NCBI GenBank assembly: GCA_947588775.1
Contig: CANPZQ010000024.1
Span: forward strand, 1-19,388
Reading direction: 5' to 3'
DNA: 19,388 nucleotides
DNA from: an uncultured Clostridia bacterium
Lineage (GTDB): Bacteria; Bacillota; Clostridia; Oscillospirales; Ruminococcaceae
Shown here: positions 1 to 10,300 of the stretch, one piece after another
Layout: each line of letters begins with the position of its first letter
Numbering within the stretch: position 1 is the stretch's first letter
Notes under the pieces: generated by a model
Databases searched by the model: none
Seen by the model: the letters and a program-made list of their open reading frames with translations, nothing else
Told to the model about the DNA's origin: nothing
Program-made: the position numbers and the translations under genes

Positions 1-1
1 C

Positions 2-763
2 GGCAAGCCGCTTGCGCCTAAGACCGTGCGGCATAATCTCGAGCTTGTGTCGGACGTGTTCGCGTATGCCGTGAGAATGGGCGTGGTGAGGGAGAATCCT
101 TGTTCCAAAGTCGTTCTCCCGAAGAATGAGCAGACCGAAAAGGAAATCTACACCGCGGAGGACATTCGCAGGTTTTTAAGCCTTTTGAACGGCGAGCCGC
201 TGAAGTATCAGGCGTTCTTCAATTTGATGGTATACAGCGGGTTCAGGCGCGGGGAGATGCTCGGCTTGGAGTGGAAAGACGTCGATTTTGAGAGCAACAT
301 CATCAGCGTGAGGAGGACGTCAAACTACACCGCCGCGAGGGGGACTTATACCGACACGACCAAGACGAAGAAGTCGCAGAGGACGCTTAAATTCCCGCAG
401 GCGGTGATGGACATTCTCAGGCGGCACCGCGACGAGCAGCGCACCCACGCCGAAAGGCTCGGCGACAAGTGGACTGAAACGGACAGGCTGTTCACGAAGT
501 GGAACGGCGAGCCGATGTATAACGGTCAGCCGTACTCTTGGTTAAAGAAATTCTGCGAGGAAAACGGCCTGCCGTTCCATGGGATCCACTCGTTCAGACA
601 CACGTTTGCGTCGCTGCTCGTAAATCAGGGCGTGGATATTGTCACCGTGTCGGGCGCGCTCGGGCACTCCACCGTTTCCACGACGGGGAACATCTACTGC
701 CACATGCTTGAACAGGCGCAGGCAAAGATTTCGGGCGCGGTCAGCGAGGCGTTGAATCTGTGA
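2..763 (+). CDS. Tyrosine recombinase (site-specific integrase), 5'-truncated by the window edge
   Basis: This is a phage/ICE-type integrase that would cut and rejoin DNA at attachment sites. The reading frame is open to base 2, so the true start lies upstream; a GTG at 26 is in frame but sits inside the core-binding domain and is not a convincing start. About 253 residues are visible: the end of the SAM-like core-binding domain (KTVRHNLELVSDVF), then the full catalytic domain. Catalytic residues can be read directly: the first Arg of GFRRGE (245-247), the Lys of the TKTKKSQRT beta-hairpin, His and Arg of HSFRH (587-589, 596-598), His of GHS (665-667) and the nucleophile Tyr of NIYCHM (695-697). 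It ends at TGA 761-763, 100 bp from the 3' end of a tRNA-Ala, as expected for the integrase at the end of a tRNA-integrated element. Family assignment is firm; the element type is not known. Confidence 0.95.
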   Translation, partial: GKPLAPKTVRHNLELVSDVFAYAVRMGVVRENPCSKVVLPKNEQTEKEIYTAEDIRRFLSLLNGEPLKYQAFFNLMVYSGFRRGEMLGLEWKDVDFESNIISVRRTSNYTAARGTYTDTTKTKKSQRTLKFPQAVMDILRRHRDEQRTHAERLGDKWTETDRLFTKWNGEPMYNGQPYSWLKKFCEENGLPFHGIHSFRHTFASLLVNQGVDIVTVSGALGHSTVSTTGNIYCHMLEQAQAKISGAVSEALNL

Positions 764-779
764 CGGGGCAGGGCAAAGT

Positions 780-799
780 AAAGAACAAATAAAGAACAA
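780..799. repeat. Short direct repeat AAAGAACAA x2 beside the putative att site
   Basis: AAAGAACAA occurs at 780-788 and again at 791-799, 11 bp apart, one helical turn. It lies between the integrase stop codon and the tRNA 3' end, where arm-type binding sites for integrase or excisionase are often found. The repeat is seen directly; a binding role is inference. Confidence 0.35.
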
Positions 800-812
800 T
801 GCATTTTTCGGG

Positions 813-860
813 AAAAACAAAAGCTCTCAAAACAGCCAAAATAGGCGTTTTAAGAGCTTT
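813..860 (-). terminator. Rho-independent terminator of the tRNA-Ala transcript
   Basis: The arms 820-833 (AAAGCTCTCAAAAC) and 847-860 (GTTTTAAGAGCTTT) are complementary with one mismatch. They are extended inward by GCC (835-837) and GGC (844-846) around a six-base AAAATA loop. Read on the minus strand, the stem is followed by a T-rich run (complement of 811-820), and it lies four bases after the tRNA CCA end. On the plus strand no U-tract follows, so it mainly serves the minus-strand tRNA, although the hairpin could also protect the 3' end of the integrase mRNA. Confidence 0.8.
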
Positions 861-863
861 AGG

Positions 864-900
864 TGGTGGAGCATACGGGATTCGAACCCGTGACCTCCAC
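864..900. other. Candidate attachment site (att core) within the tRNA-Ala 3' half
   Basis: Integrative elements commonly recombine in the T-arm and acceptor 3' end of a tRNA and restore the gene with element-borne sequence. The tRNA is intact and its 3' end points at the integrase, so this segment is the likely junction core. The other copy would lie at the far element end, left of the window, so the core length cannot be set here. Confidence 0.45.
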
Positions 901-939
901 ACTGCCAGTGTGGCGCGCTTCCAACTGCGCTAATACCCC
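864..939 (-). tRNA. tRNA-Ala(GGC)
   Basis: Read on the minus strand, the 76 nt fold as a complete cloverleaf: a 7-bp acceptor stem (GGGGTAT/ATGCTCC), a GCGC/GCGC D stem, a 5-bp anticodon stem CCACA/TGTGG with loop CTGGCAG, and a T stem ACGGG/CCCGT with loop TTCGAAT. The discriminator is A73 and the CCA end is encoded. The anticodon GGC reads GCC/GCU alanine codons. The third acceptor pair is G3:U70, the known identity element of alanyl-tRNA synthetase, which supports the call independently. Its 3' half faces the integrase gene and is the likely integration target. Confidence 0.96.
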
Positions 940-955
940 GGTTCTTGCCGACCCG

Positions 956-987
956 ATTATAATAGCACATTCCGCCGAAAGAATCAA
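956..987 (-). promoter_or_regulatory. Promoter of tRNA-Ala(GGC)
   Basis: On the minus strand a perfect TATAAT lies at 961-956, with transcription expected to start about 10 bases before G1 of the tRNA (939). Upstream there is only a weak -35: TTCTTT (983-978) at 16 bp or TTGATT (987-982) at 20 bp. The -10 is clear and the -35 is uncertain. Confidence 0.65.
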
Positions 988-1023
988 GCCTTTTTTTGAA
1001 ATTTGTGGGAAATGCCGAGTAAC

Positions 1024-1080
1024 GCCCCACATGTTTTTTATTTTTTGTTAAAAATAACGGTGGGGGGCATGTCTTTTTTT
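1024..1080 (+). terminator. Terminator-like hairpin with T7 tail
   Basis: GCCCCAC (1024-1030) pairs with GTGGGG(GGC) (1060-1068), and an inner stem pairs TTATTTTT with AAAAATAA around a short loop. The hairpin is followed by a run of seven T (1074-1080) on the plus strand. There is no co-oriented gene immediately upstream apart from the integrase beyond the tRNA, so it may insulate the giant gene from plus-strand read-through of the element, or be a relic of a gene present before integration. Confidence 0.5.
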
Positions 1081-1094
1081 GGCTCAACCGTGGT

Positions 1095-1121
1095 TTTTGC
1101 GCATTTTGCGCACTTTGCGGG
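1095..1121. repeat. Tandem 9-bp repeat TTTTGCGCA x2 plus degenerate third copy
   Basis: TTTTGCGCA occurs at 1095-1103 and 1104-1112, followed by CTTTGCGGG at 1113-1121. It lies about 100 bp upstream of the giant gene's -35 box. A regulator-binding array is possible, but no regulator is known. Confidence 0.5.
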
Positions 1122-1134
1122 GCGGGTGGGTTAT

Positions 1135-1147
1135 ACGGTTTAACCGT
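1135..1147. promoter_or_regulatory. Perfect palindrome ACGGTT-T-AACCGT, possible operator
   Basis: A six-base inverted repeat around one central base is visible, with a related half-site CAACCGTG at 1085-1092. It is about 75 bp upstream of the promoter of the surface-protein gene. The symmetry suits a dimeric regulator, but this is inference only. Confidence 0.3.
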
Positions 1148-1222
1148 CTGCACGATATGCAGAAATTTCCGGGGGAGGTTTGTGCAATTTGTGAAAATGT
1201 GCATGAGAAATCCTCGAAAACA

Positions 1223-1251
1223 TTGAAATTTTTTGTTCGATGTGCTATGAT
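1223..1251 (+). promoter_or_regulatory. Sigma-A-type promoter of the giant surface-protein gene
   Basis: TTGAAA (1223-1228) is separated by exactly 17 bp from TATGAT (1246-1251). A start near 1258 would give a 5' leader of about 65 nt before the ATG at 1324. Confidence 0.7.
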
Positions 1252-1261
1252 GTTTTCATAT

Positions 1262-1326
1262 AGGAGGGCTGCGCCTTGGTGCGGGCATTCCTTTTTCACG
1301 AAAACCGAAAGGAGCAATCCAAAATG
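1262..1326 (+). promoter_or_regulatory. Two in-frame Shine-Dalgarno/start sets of the surface-protein gene
   Basis: AAAGGAG (1308-1314) lies nine bases before ATG 1324, which begins a standard signal peptide (MKTSRVLRR...); this is the start chosen. Further up, AGGAGGG (1262-1268) is an even better ribosome site, seven bases before TTG 1276 and ten before GTG 1279, both in the same frame. Use of the upstream site would add 15 or 16 residues before the signal peptide. The predicted transcript start near 1258 is very close to the upstream site, which argues for the downstream start. Confidence 0.55.
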
Positions 1327-4300
1327 AAAACAAGCCGCGTTTTGCGCAGAATCTCGGCCGCTGCACTCGCTTTGTGCATGGCTTTGACCAACCTCACCTC
1401 CGCAGTCGGGGCAGCAGGGCTTTGGCCCGAGCCATACCCGGAAAATTCTGCCGGGGGGGGGTATAATACTTGGAAGTTAGCTCCCGACGCGCCTTTGGAG
1501 GGCGACACCCCCTTAGACGACGGGTATCTTGAGAGCATTGTCACGGTTCGGATGGAAGCCGTCGAGAACAATGCTGCAAACACCGGAAAACCGCTCAGAG
1601 CGCGTATTCTTGCATTCAACAACAGCCCGAACGCCGCGCGCGTGTCCGACGTTAAAGTTGAGATTAAGGACACCACCGGCGGCACGCCTCAGCCCGTCTA
1701 CGGAAGCGGCAGCAAGGGCGACAGGCACCTTTGGTTCAATTCCGAGAAGCTTCTGCAAGAGCCTATCGATGGCGGATTCGGCGGCGACGCGGGCGAAAAC
1801 CCCGGCCAAATCGGCGTGGAATGGCATGACCCCGGAACCGTCGAGGAAAACGGCGCGTTCAATCAGTTCGGATATATCCTGATTTCGCTGCCGGCGGGGT
1901 CGTCGATTTCCTTCGAGATTGAGCTTGACACCCTCGCGGGATATGACAAAGACCTTTCTGCACAGATTTCGGCGACCTATATGCATTATGACGAAACAAC
2001 CGGCGGAATGGTTTGGAACGATAAGCCGGAAGAAGCCGTCGCCCCGATTGATTTTACATGGACGGGAAGCTTCGACTGGACGGACTTCGCGAAAAAGAGC
2101 GACGCCGAGAGCGTTGTCGCGCTCGCGCCCGCTGACGATTCTCTGGTTAAGTATACTTTTGCCGGCTCGACGAAGTTTGACGGACTTGTCGACAATAACA
2201 CCGCCGCCGCGGTTCCCGACTATGCCGCGCAGCCCTATGCCGACGGTGGATATATTTTAACAAATTCTCTTACGCTCGAGGATAGGCTTACTATGCCCTC
2301 GGGCGTTGCCATGCCCGAAAACGCGGTTCTAAGCGCAGACGGGCGGGCTGTACTTACATCGGCCGGCGAAACCGTTTACGAAATTATTATTGACCAAACC
2401 GAAGATTTCACGGTCGATGGAGGATTCACGGGAACCGACGGGACGTTTTCCCTCATATTTACAAGAAACCCGGCCGTCGCCGACCCGCAGTGGAATCCTC
2501 TTAAAAATGTAAGCGCGGCACTGCATGCCGACAAGCTGCAAATCGACGGCAACGCTTTCGACAACGGGGCTGTCCCCCGGGTTGAAAATACCGCGGCGAT
2601 TACTGTGGTTTCGGTTACGGGAGATGTCGATACCCTCGACGCCGCGGGCCTGCCAATGACCCGCACGGCGGGCTTTGACATTGTCGCCGCGGGCAGAGCA
2701 AGATTAAATAAAGAAATTATCTCTGTCAGCGGCAATTACATCACGATTCCCCAAGGCAGCAAGAATTATTTCGTTTCGGACGGCGCGAGGATTACCTACC
2801 GCCTCACCCTTGAAAACCCGAGCGGCACGGCTTCCGCGATGACGAAAGGAAAGCCGATTACCGATACTTTCGGGGCAAACCTCAGCTTCGATGAAAGCTC
2901 AGTGGAAATTTCCGGCGTGGACGGCTGGACGCTCGGGAATGAGGTTGTGAAGTCTGTCGACGGGAAAACGGCGACGTTCACGCTTCGGGAAAACCTCCCT
3001 GCGGGCGCCGAGCTTGTGATTGAGTATTCTGCGGACGTCGTTGGGCTCGCAAGCTCCGCCGCCGACCTGAAAAACACCGCGCAGTTCGGCGAAGATATAA
3101 AGGAAGCGGAGGTCAGGGCACGCACGGAAAGCGTCGTTACGCTGGATAAGTATTTGGTGAGCCGCTATCTGCCTACATCTTCTTCCGAAACAAGCAGTCC
3201 CTCCTTTGCCACGATTACCGCTTCCCCGACGCTTATAAACACTATAAAGGGCAAGGACAAAGATTACCCCAATTTCGAGTGGGACTATACAAAGCTTACA
3301 GGCAAAAGCTCTATTCCCTTTGCCGACGGCCTTGAAGGCTATAAGGCGATTCTTGAGATGAATCAAGGCAACTATTACGTTTATGTTCTTAAAATAGTAA
3401 ACGAGGGCGAGCAGGATTATGTCGGAACTGTCGTAGACCAGCTGCCGTTTACCGGACCGTATACGGGATGCAACGACGTAGGCGTATATTTATACGGCGA
3501 CAGCGTGTATTATGAATTTACGGGAGGCTCATATTCCCGGTACTCGAATTCGTCGGAACGCGACCTATACAGTAGAGCGGCTTCAAGTGCGGCAAACGCA
3601 ATGTGGAGCGACCTTTCCGGCTTCTCATATCATGTTTTGACAAACGCGCCGATTGACCGCAGCGGCTATGGCATTCAGTGGGACAATGTAACAATTCCTG
3701 CGAATACCGTTTTGTATCAGACGGTTGTCGTGAAGGCTCCCGGCCACGCGGGATATTCGAGCGAACACGAAGAAAACAACAGCTTCCTTGAATTTGCCGC
3801 GAAGTATCGCACGTATTACAACGCCGCGACAGGCTACCTCAAGGGCGGGGCTGTGCTGAGAATATCATACCCCGTTACTCCCGGTTCGGATAATACCAGA
3901 ACTGCCGCCAATCTTCCCGAGCACACCGTCGCCCGCCAGATTTCCCTGCAAACCGGTGTTCTGTCAACGGCGAAACTGCGCGACGGCAAGATGAGAATGG
4001 CCGATGGCAGCTATTCGGAGATTGAAAGGGACAACACTAAATTTGAGCTTGACGAGAATCAGGAGATTGCCAACTACATAACAATTTTCAACGATTCAAG
4101 CCGAGAGATGGATTTATCCGAATATGAGCTTAACATTATTGTGCCGAAAGGCTTTGAATTTTTGGGCTTTGTTCAGCTGAGCAGCAGTAGTGAATTTGAT
4201 ACGCCTCGGGACACAGTCACGGTAAACGACCCGGGCAGCAGTCAGCTGCTTACCCTTCAAAATTACACCGGCCCGTCTTTATACTTCTTCAACGGAACCA

Positions 4301-7300
4301 GCGGGCCGCCGGCTACCGGTTTATTCCGCGGCTCGGGCATAGGATTCACAAAGAATAACGTGTCAAACAGCGGATATACAATAATATCCGTTAGTATGTC
4401 CGGCAAGCTGAGGCCATATGGGGGTACTGCCGTCGGATATATCGCAAAGCTAAACGACGATGGAATGAAAACATATGAGCTTCAGACCGACTGCGCTTCT
4501 TTCGGCGCATACATCAGGTCGAATAGCACTATATGGCACCATGCTTCTGCTGCCGTAAAGAGCACGGTAAAAGCTCCTAACGGAACCCGCATTACCCCCA
4601 ACGACGGCGGCATATATTCTGCGTGGGCGTATCGCAGCGGAACCGGTACAAACGGCGCAGACCATAAGTACAACGGCTATGACATCAACGGCACCGCCCA
4701 AATGTTCCACTCCGCTCCGAAGGATACGAACGGCAGCGAATCGTCTTTCCCTCATGCCGGCGACCCCTCCTGTATCTGGAGCTTCGTAACCCTTCACCCC
4801 AGTATCGGCTACGTCAACGCGGCCGTTAATAAGCGCGTCGTCGAAAATAAGGGAAGCAACGACAAGAACAATCCGTCTTTGGAGGACAGCGGCTATACCT
4901 TTGATTATATCCCCCACGACGGCATTCACCGCACTGTCGACGGGACCGTCAGGTGGCGCGTGAGCGTTACAAATAAAGGCGACAATACAAACAACGGCTC
5001 CGCTAACTCCAAAACCTATGTCGACCTTGATTACGGCGTTCTCGTCGATACAATCGACATGCCGTATAAACTTAACTCGATTATCTTCCCTGCGAACAGC
5101 ATTCCTCTTAAACATACAGTCGGCCCGAATATTTCCTGCGTTACGGTTCCGGCAAGTAATCTGGAAATCGATTTCTCCGACCTTGCCGCGGGACAGAGCA
5201 AGACCGTAGATATAGACGAAGCCACCGGGCTTAAAATCCGGGTGACGGCGGTCAGCGTCGAGGGGGGTTCGATTGCTTCGGGGCATGACGCCGAAAACCG
5301 CCCCGCCAACTCCAACGCCACGCGCTATATTATCGAATTCGCGGCGGGCAGCGGCTATGAAACCAAGCTCTCCTGCCTGGGTCCCGGGTCGTTCGGCTGT
5401 TCATGCGGCAGCGAGAATCATGATAAGAGCGGCATTCACAACAAGCTCGAATTCGACGTCAAATTCACGACCGACGATTCGATCATCACAAACTACAACA
5501 GCTTCGGAATTATCGTTCGCGATGTAAGCGCGAAGTTTGTCGACATCGACGGCTCCGGCGAAAAGAAAACCGGACCGCACATCGGGCTCAACAGCAATTC
5601 CGCTTCCGCGGCGATTAACGGCGGATTCGGTTTTGACAACGCTTCGCTTCTTGCCGAGCCGATGAGTTTTGCTCAGGCCGACGGCGGAGATTTCCTGCCG
5701 CAGGATATTCCCGCGCCCATTGCAAGCGGCGGCGACGACGGCTTCCCGCTCGGCAGTAACCCCGCGGCAGAGGCGCAGAGCTTCATCGGTAACCAAGACG
5801 TCGCTTATGCCGAATACAGCGACTGGACGGATACTTCCTATACCGACGGCGAAAAGACTATTCGCTTCTTCGACAAGGACGGAAACCCGCTTGTCGAGGA
5901 CGGCAGGGAGCTTTCCGCGAATACACGCACAGACGGCGACGAAAAACTCCCCGACAGCGAGCAGATTATTCCCGGGGAAACACGGGTTCAGACTACGCTC
6001 CATGTCGAAAGCTATCTCTATGAATCCGAAAACTACGACTATATCGATAACTTTAAAATTTACGATGTTTTCGGCGTTGAGGCGGGAGCGGACGACTACG
6101 ACCCGCGCTCCGCGTATATTCCCGACCTATCCACCATTCGCGTTGTGGGCGTATCGGGCATAAATCGCGAGGTGGGGCAGAGCCTTGACGAAGCTCTGAA
6201 GATTGCCAACGGTTACAGAGAGCTCACTCTCGGCGTTGACTACGACATTTACTACACCTTCGAGCCGCTTGTAACGCACGAACATCTCAACATCACCCCG
6301 ATTAATTCGCTTAAATATGCGGCGGACCTTGGAAAGCTTGAAAGCGTCGATTGGATTCTGTATGATCCGAATGCCGCAAAGGGCGAAGCCGGCAGCGGAT
6401 TTGACGCCGAAGGAAACGCCGCATGGGGAATAAAGATTGTTCTTAAAGGCGACGCCGACGGATTCTATAATTCCCAAAAGCATTCGGTTCAAAGAAACAC
6501 TTTCACCGACTGCTACGTCGAATTCATGTCGACGGTGTCGAAGGATTTAATCGCCGACGGCGACAAGATTCCCTATCCGAATGTTCTGGCCTATTCGGCT
6601 GACATTTACAATCTTGATAAGAATCCCTCCGACCCCGAATATGCAAAGCACTTCGACGAGGACACAACAGCCGCCTATGCCGAAATCCAGACGGTTACCG
6701 GCCCGAACTTCACAAAATCCGTCGTCGGCGAGGACGATTTGCCCATCGAAAGCTACGATACCTGCGATTTCACATTCGGCGTAATCCGCGCGAAGAGCAC
6801 ATCTCTTTCGGCTTCAAACGTCAGCGGAATTGCGGTTATGACCCTGAAACCGACCGAGGCGGTGACGGTTAAGAACCTCTCCGACCACCTGCGCGTTATC
6901 TATTCCGCCAACGGTGCGGAGCTCAATGCGGATAACTTCTTTAACTATAATTCCGCAGGCGGGAACACATTTATAATCTTTGAGATGCCCGATTCCCAGG
7001 GTAATTTCACGCTGACATTCACGACTGAACGCAGCAACGACCCCGATATGCGCAAGGGAAGCACCTCGGTCCGTCTGTCAAACCTTAAAACAGTCGAAAC
7101 CTCGGACGCTGATTTCAATAAGCTTCTGACCGAGTATTCTTCAAGCATAAGCGGCTATTACTTCACTCCGAACGGCGACGGCTACTGGCTGAGCATTTCC
7201 GCGGTAAACAAGGCCGGGAAGCCCAATCTCGAGCTTCACAAGGTCGATTCCGTCAGCAATGAGCTGATTGCCCAAAACGTCGAATTCAGGATTTACCGCC

Positions 7301-10300
7301 CCGGCGAGGCAACCCCGCTTTCATTCACTAAGGTCGAGGAAGGCGTTTACGCATATGCCGAAACGGCTGCTCCCGATACCGTCACCACGGTGGCGATGGC
7401 GGACGGAATTATCAGAATTACCGGGCTTATGCCGGGAAGATACGAGCTCGAGGAGCTAAACGCTCCGCTCGGCTATAAAACTCCGACGGAGAGAATCACC
7501 CTCGACGTCAGGGGAGCAAAGAGGAATGACTTTGAGGTCGTCGACATTCCCAACTTCCCCGACCCCGACGGACTTCGCGGAACCGCAACAATAACAAAAA
7601 TTTCCTCCGACGGTACGGAAATTGACTTCGCGGCGGCAGGGGAGGCGAAATTCGCACTCTACGGCGAGGACTATTACGAGGACGACGGCAGCGTCAACGC
7701 TTCGGCGCAGGCTTATTCCTTCACTCGGACCGCGGACGGGGAGTATGCCTTTGACGACGGCATGGCGGAAGCCTTCACCCGTGAACCCGAAACCTTCGGC
7801 GGAAAGCTTAAGCTGACGAATCTTCCCGTCGACCCGATGGCGGCAGCTACGGTTTACTATCTTGTCGAAACCGACGCGCCGAAGGGCTATGACGTAAACG
7901 GGGAGCCGCTTGTAATTACCTTTGCGCGCGAAACCCTTGCCGAGGGCTTTACGGCGGAGGTCGAGGACAAACCGATTTCGGCGCAGCTAAGGCTTTATAA
8001 GCTTGACGCGGACAAATTTGCCGCTCTCGAAGCCCCCGACGAGGACTTTGCCGAGGCCGTTATAGACGATTCTCCGGCGGGATTCGGCATTTACCTGAAA
8101 TCCGCGCCTCTCGCGCCGCTTACGTTCAATTTGGCTTCGGACGGAAGCTATGAATATTCCCCCGACGGCGAAATTACCGTTTTAAAGACCGCAAACGGCG
8201 TTCTTGCCGTAACCGGGCTCACCGAGGAAGAATATATAATCCGCGAGGTTTCGGCTCCTGCGGGATATGTTCTTGCGGAGGCGGAGATTGAGCTTAACGT
8301 AACCGAAAGCTCGGAATATATTGTCAAATGCGTAAACGAAAAGGCGAATATAACGCTTCGCGTGAACAAACGCTGGAAAGCCGAAGGCACCGAGGCTGAC
8401 TATGCGCAGAAAGGCGTTGCTTTCTCGCTCTATAGGCTCAATTCCGACGGCGTTACAGCCGAGCTCGTTGATACCGCGACCACTGCGAACGACGGCACGG
8501 CGGCCTTTGAAACCGGACTTAAACGCGACGCGCAGTATTATCTCGTCGAAACCGAGGTCAAGGATTATGAGCTTGTCGAGCCGCGGGCAGATTTTGTCAA
8601 AGGCTTCCTGCGCGACGGCGTTCTGCACTTTGACGAAGAAAACATGGCGGACGGCGAAAAGCTGATTAACGCAATTAAGATAGACTTTGCCTCCGAATCC
8701 GCCGATTGGAAAACATCGGAGGGCGGAGCCGCGACCTTCACCGAAAACGTCCTGAACCTCCGTGTGAATACAGGCGGAAACGCTTTTAACTCCTTCTCCT
8801 TCAAGAAAATCGACAACCATAAAATCGCCGAGTTCTACGGCATTCCCGAAGAAGAGGGCTACAGCTACTATTACACCAAGCAGGACTATGCGGATAATAA
8901 TCACTTCAACTACGTCCACGCGCTTCTGTCCGGCGACGTCGTGACATATACCCTCACCGTCAAAAACCTCAGCTCGTTCAGCTACGGCGCATTCTCAATC
9001 GTCGACCGCATGCCCAACGAGGACGACGGCGGCGTTCTAAGCCCCGAGGACAGAAATTCCCGGTTCTCAATCCGCAACACCGCCGAGCCTTTTATCGTTC
9101 TCGTCGACGGCCGGGAGCTCCCCGAGAGCCTCTATAATGTCGAATTCTCGACTGCCGAAAAGTTCACGGACAGCGACTTCGACGGCACCGAAACCGATGA
9201 GAGCCGCTGGCTCGATATATCCGAAGTCAAGCTCGTTTCCGGCAGGGAATCGGGAGCCGACTGGCAGACCGTCGACACGCTCTCCGCGGAGTATAAGAGC
9301 TTCAGGGTTATATTTGACAAAAACTTTGCCTTAGAGCCCGGCCAGACGCTTGAAGTCGTATACGACGGCAAAATCTTCAACGCGCAGCCCGAAATCGACG
9401 AGAATATTCAGCCCGAAATCGGAGGCAGCGCGTCCGCCGATGACCCGAACATCGCGTGGAACAACTTTGCGTACCGCTACACGGCGGCTCTTCCCAACGG
9501 CGCGGAGCCCGCTGTCATCAGCGCGTTCTCGGAAATCGTTTCGAGCGGCCTCAATACCGCAACCCCCGAGCCTCCGAAGGTCGGCGTTATCGTAACGAGG
9601 ACTGCGGGTGCCCTCAGCGTAAAGAAAACGCTTGAGTATGATTCGGACAGATTCACGGAAGCTCTCAAAGGCAGAGAGTTTACCTTCAAGCTTCATTTTG
9701 ACGGATATGTTCCCGAGAAAGGCGAACCCGCCGACCCGAATGTCAGCGTTCAGTACGGCGATATAAACGAATCCGACGTCATGCAGCTCACCGAGGAAAA
9801 CGGGCAGATTACCTTCAAAGTTGAGGCGGGAAAATCCGCCGAGGAAAGCTTCAAGCGGCTCTGGTTCTCGAAGCCCGGCATATATAGCTTCACGCTGAGC
9901 GAGGCTGTTCCCGAAGGCGGAGTTACAAATTCCGACGGAACCGTGACAGTCGGCGATACGACATATTCGACCGAAGAATATAAGCTCGTCTACACTGTCA
10001 CTGCCGAAGATTTTAAAGAGTATATCAATGACGATTCCTACACCGTCAAAGATGTTTCGGCAGACGGCGTGCAGTCCGGCGGCGACCCGGCGCTTGAATT
10101 CACCAACAGAATCGAGGCTCTCGGCTCGCTTTCGGTCAAAAAGACCGTTTCCCGCGAGAATTCAAAGGACGCGGACGAAAAGACATACGATATAAAAATC
10201 ACCCTTACGGCGGGCAGAATCGCGCTCCCGGCGGAGCTTAAATACACCGCCGCCGGCGAAGGGAAAACCGTCAAAACCGACGGCAAAACCGCTGTAATCG

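Larger units (their letters stand above)
940..1323. other. Intergenic region between tRNA-Ala and the giant surface-protein gene
   Basis: This 384-bp stretch has no convincing gene. From left to right it holds the tRNA promoter, a terminator-like hairpin with a T7 run (1024-1080), tandem TTTTGCGCA units (1095-1121), the palindrome ACGGTTTAACCGT (1135-1147), the promoter TTGAAA-17-TATGAT (1223-1251) and two in-frame Shine-Dalgarno sequences (1262-1268 and 1308-1314). Open frames crossing it on both strands overlap the tRNA and have no family resemblance. Confidence 0.8.

Noticed and set aside
827..1204. 125-codon minus-strand open frame covering the tRNA region
   Set aside because: It reads through the complete tRNA-Ala and its terminator, so it cannot be a normal coding gene.
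1462..1467. TATAAT directly after the G9 tract
   Set aside because: No -35-like hexamer lies 15-19 bp upstream, and the bases encode Tyr-Asn in the surface protein; chance match.
4450..5286. 278-codon open frame on the minus strand
   Set aside because: It lies wholly inside the surface-protein gene, has no ribosome site or family resemblance, and is explained by the GC-rich codon pattern of the plus strand.
8182..8919. 245-codon open frame on the minus strand
   Set aside because: It is an antisense shadow of the SpaA/Cna-B block with no independent signals; composition is unlike a natural protein.
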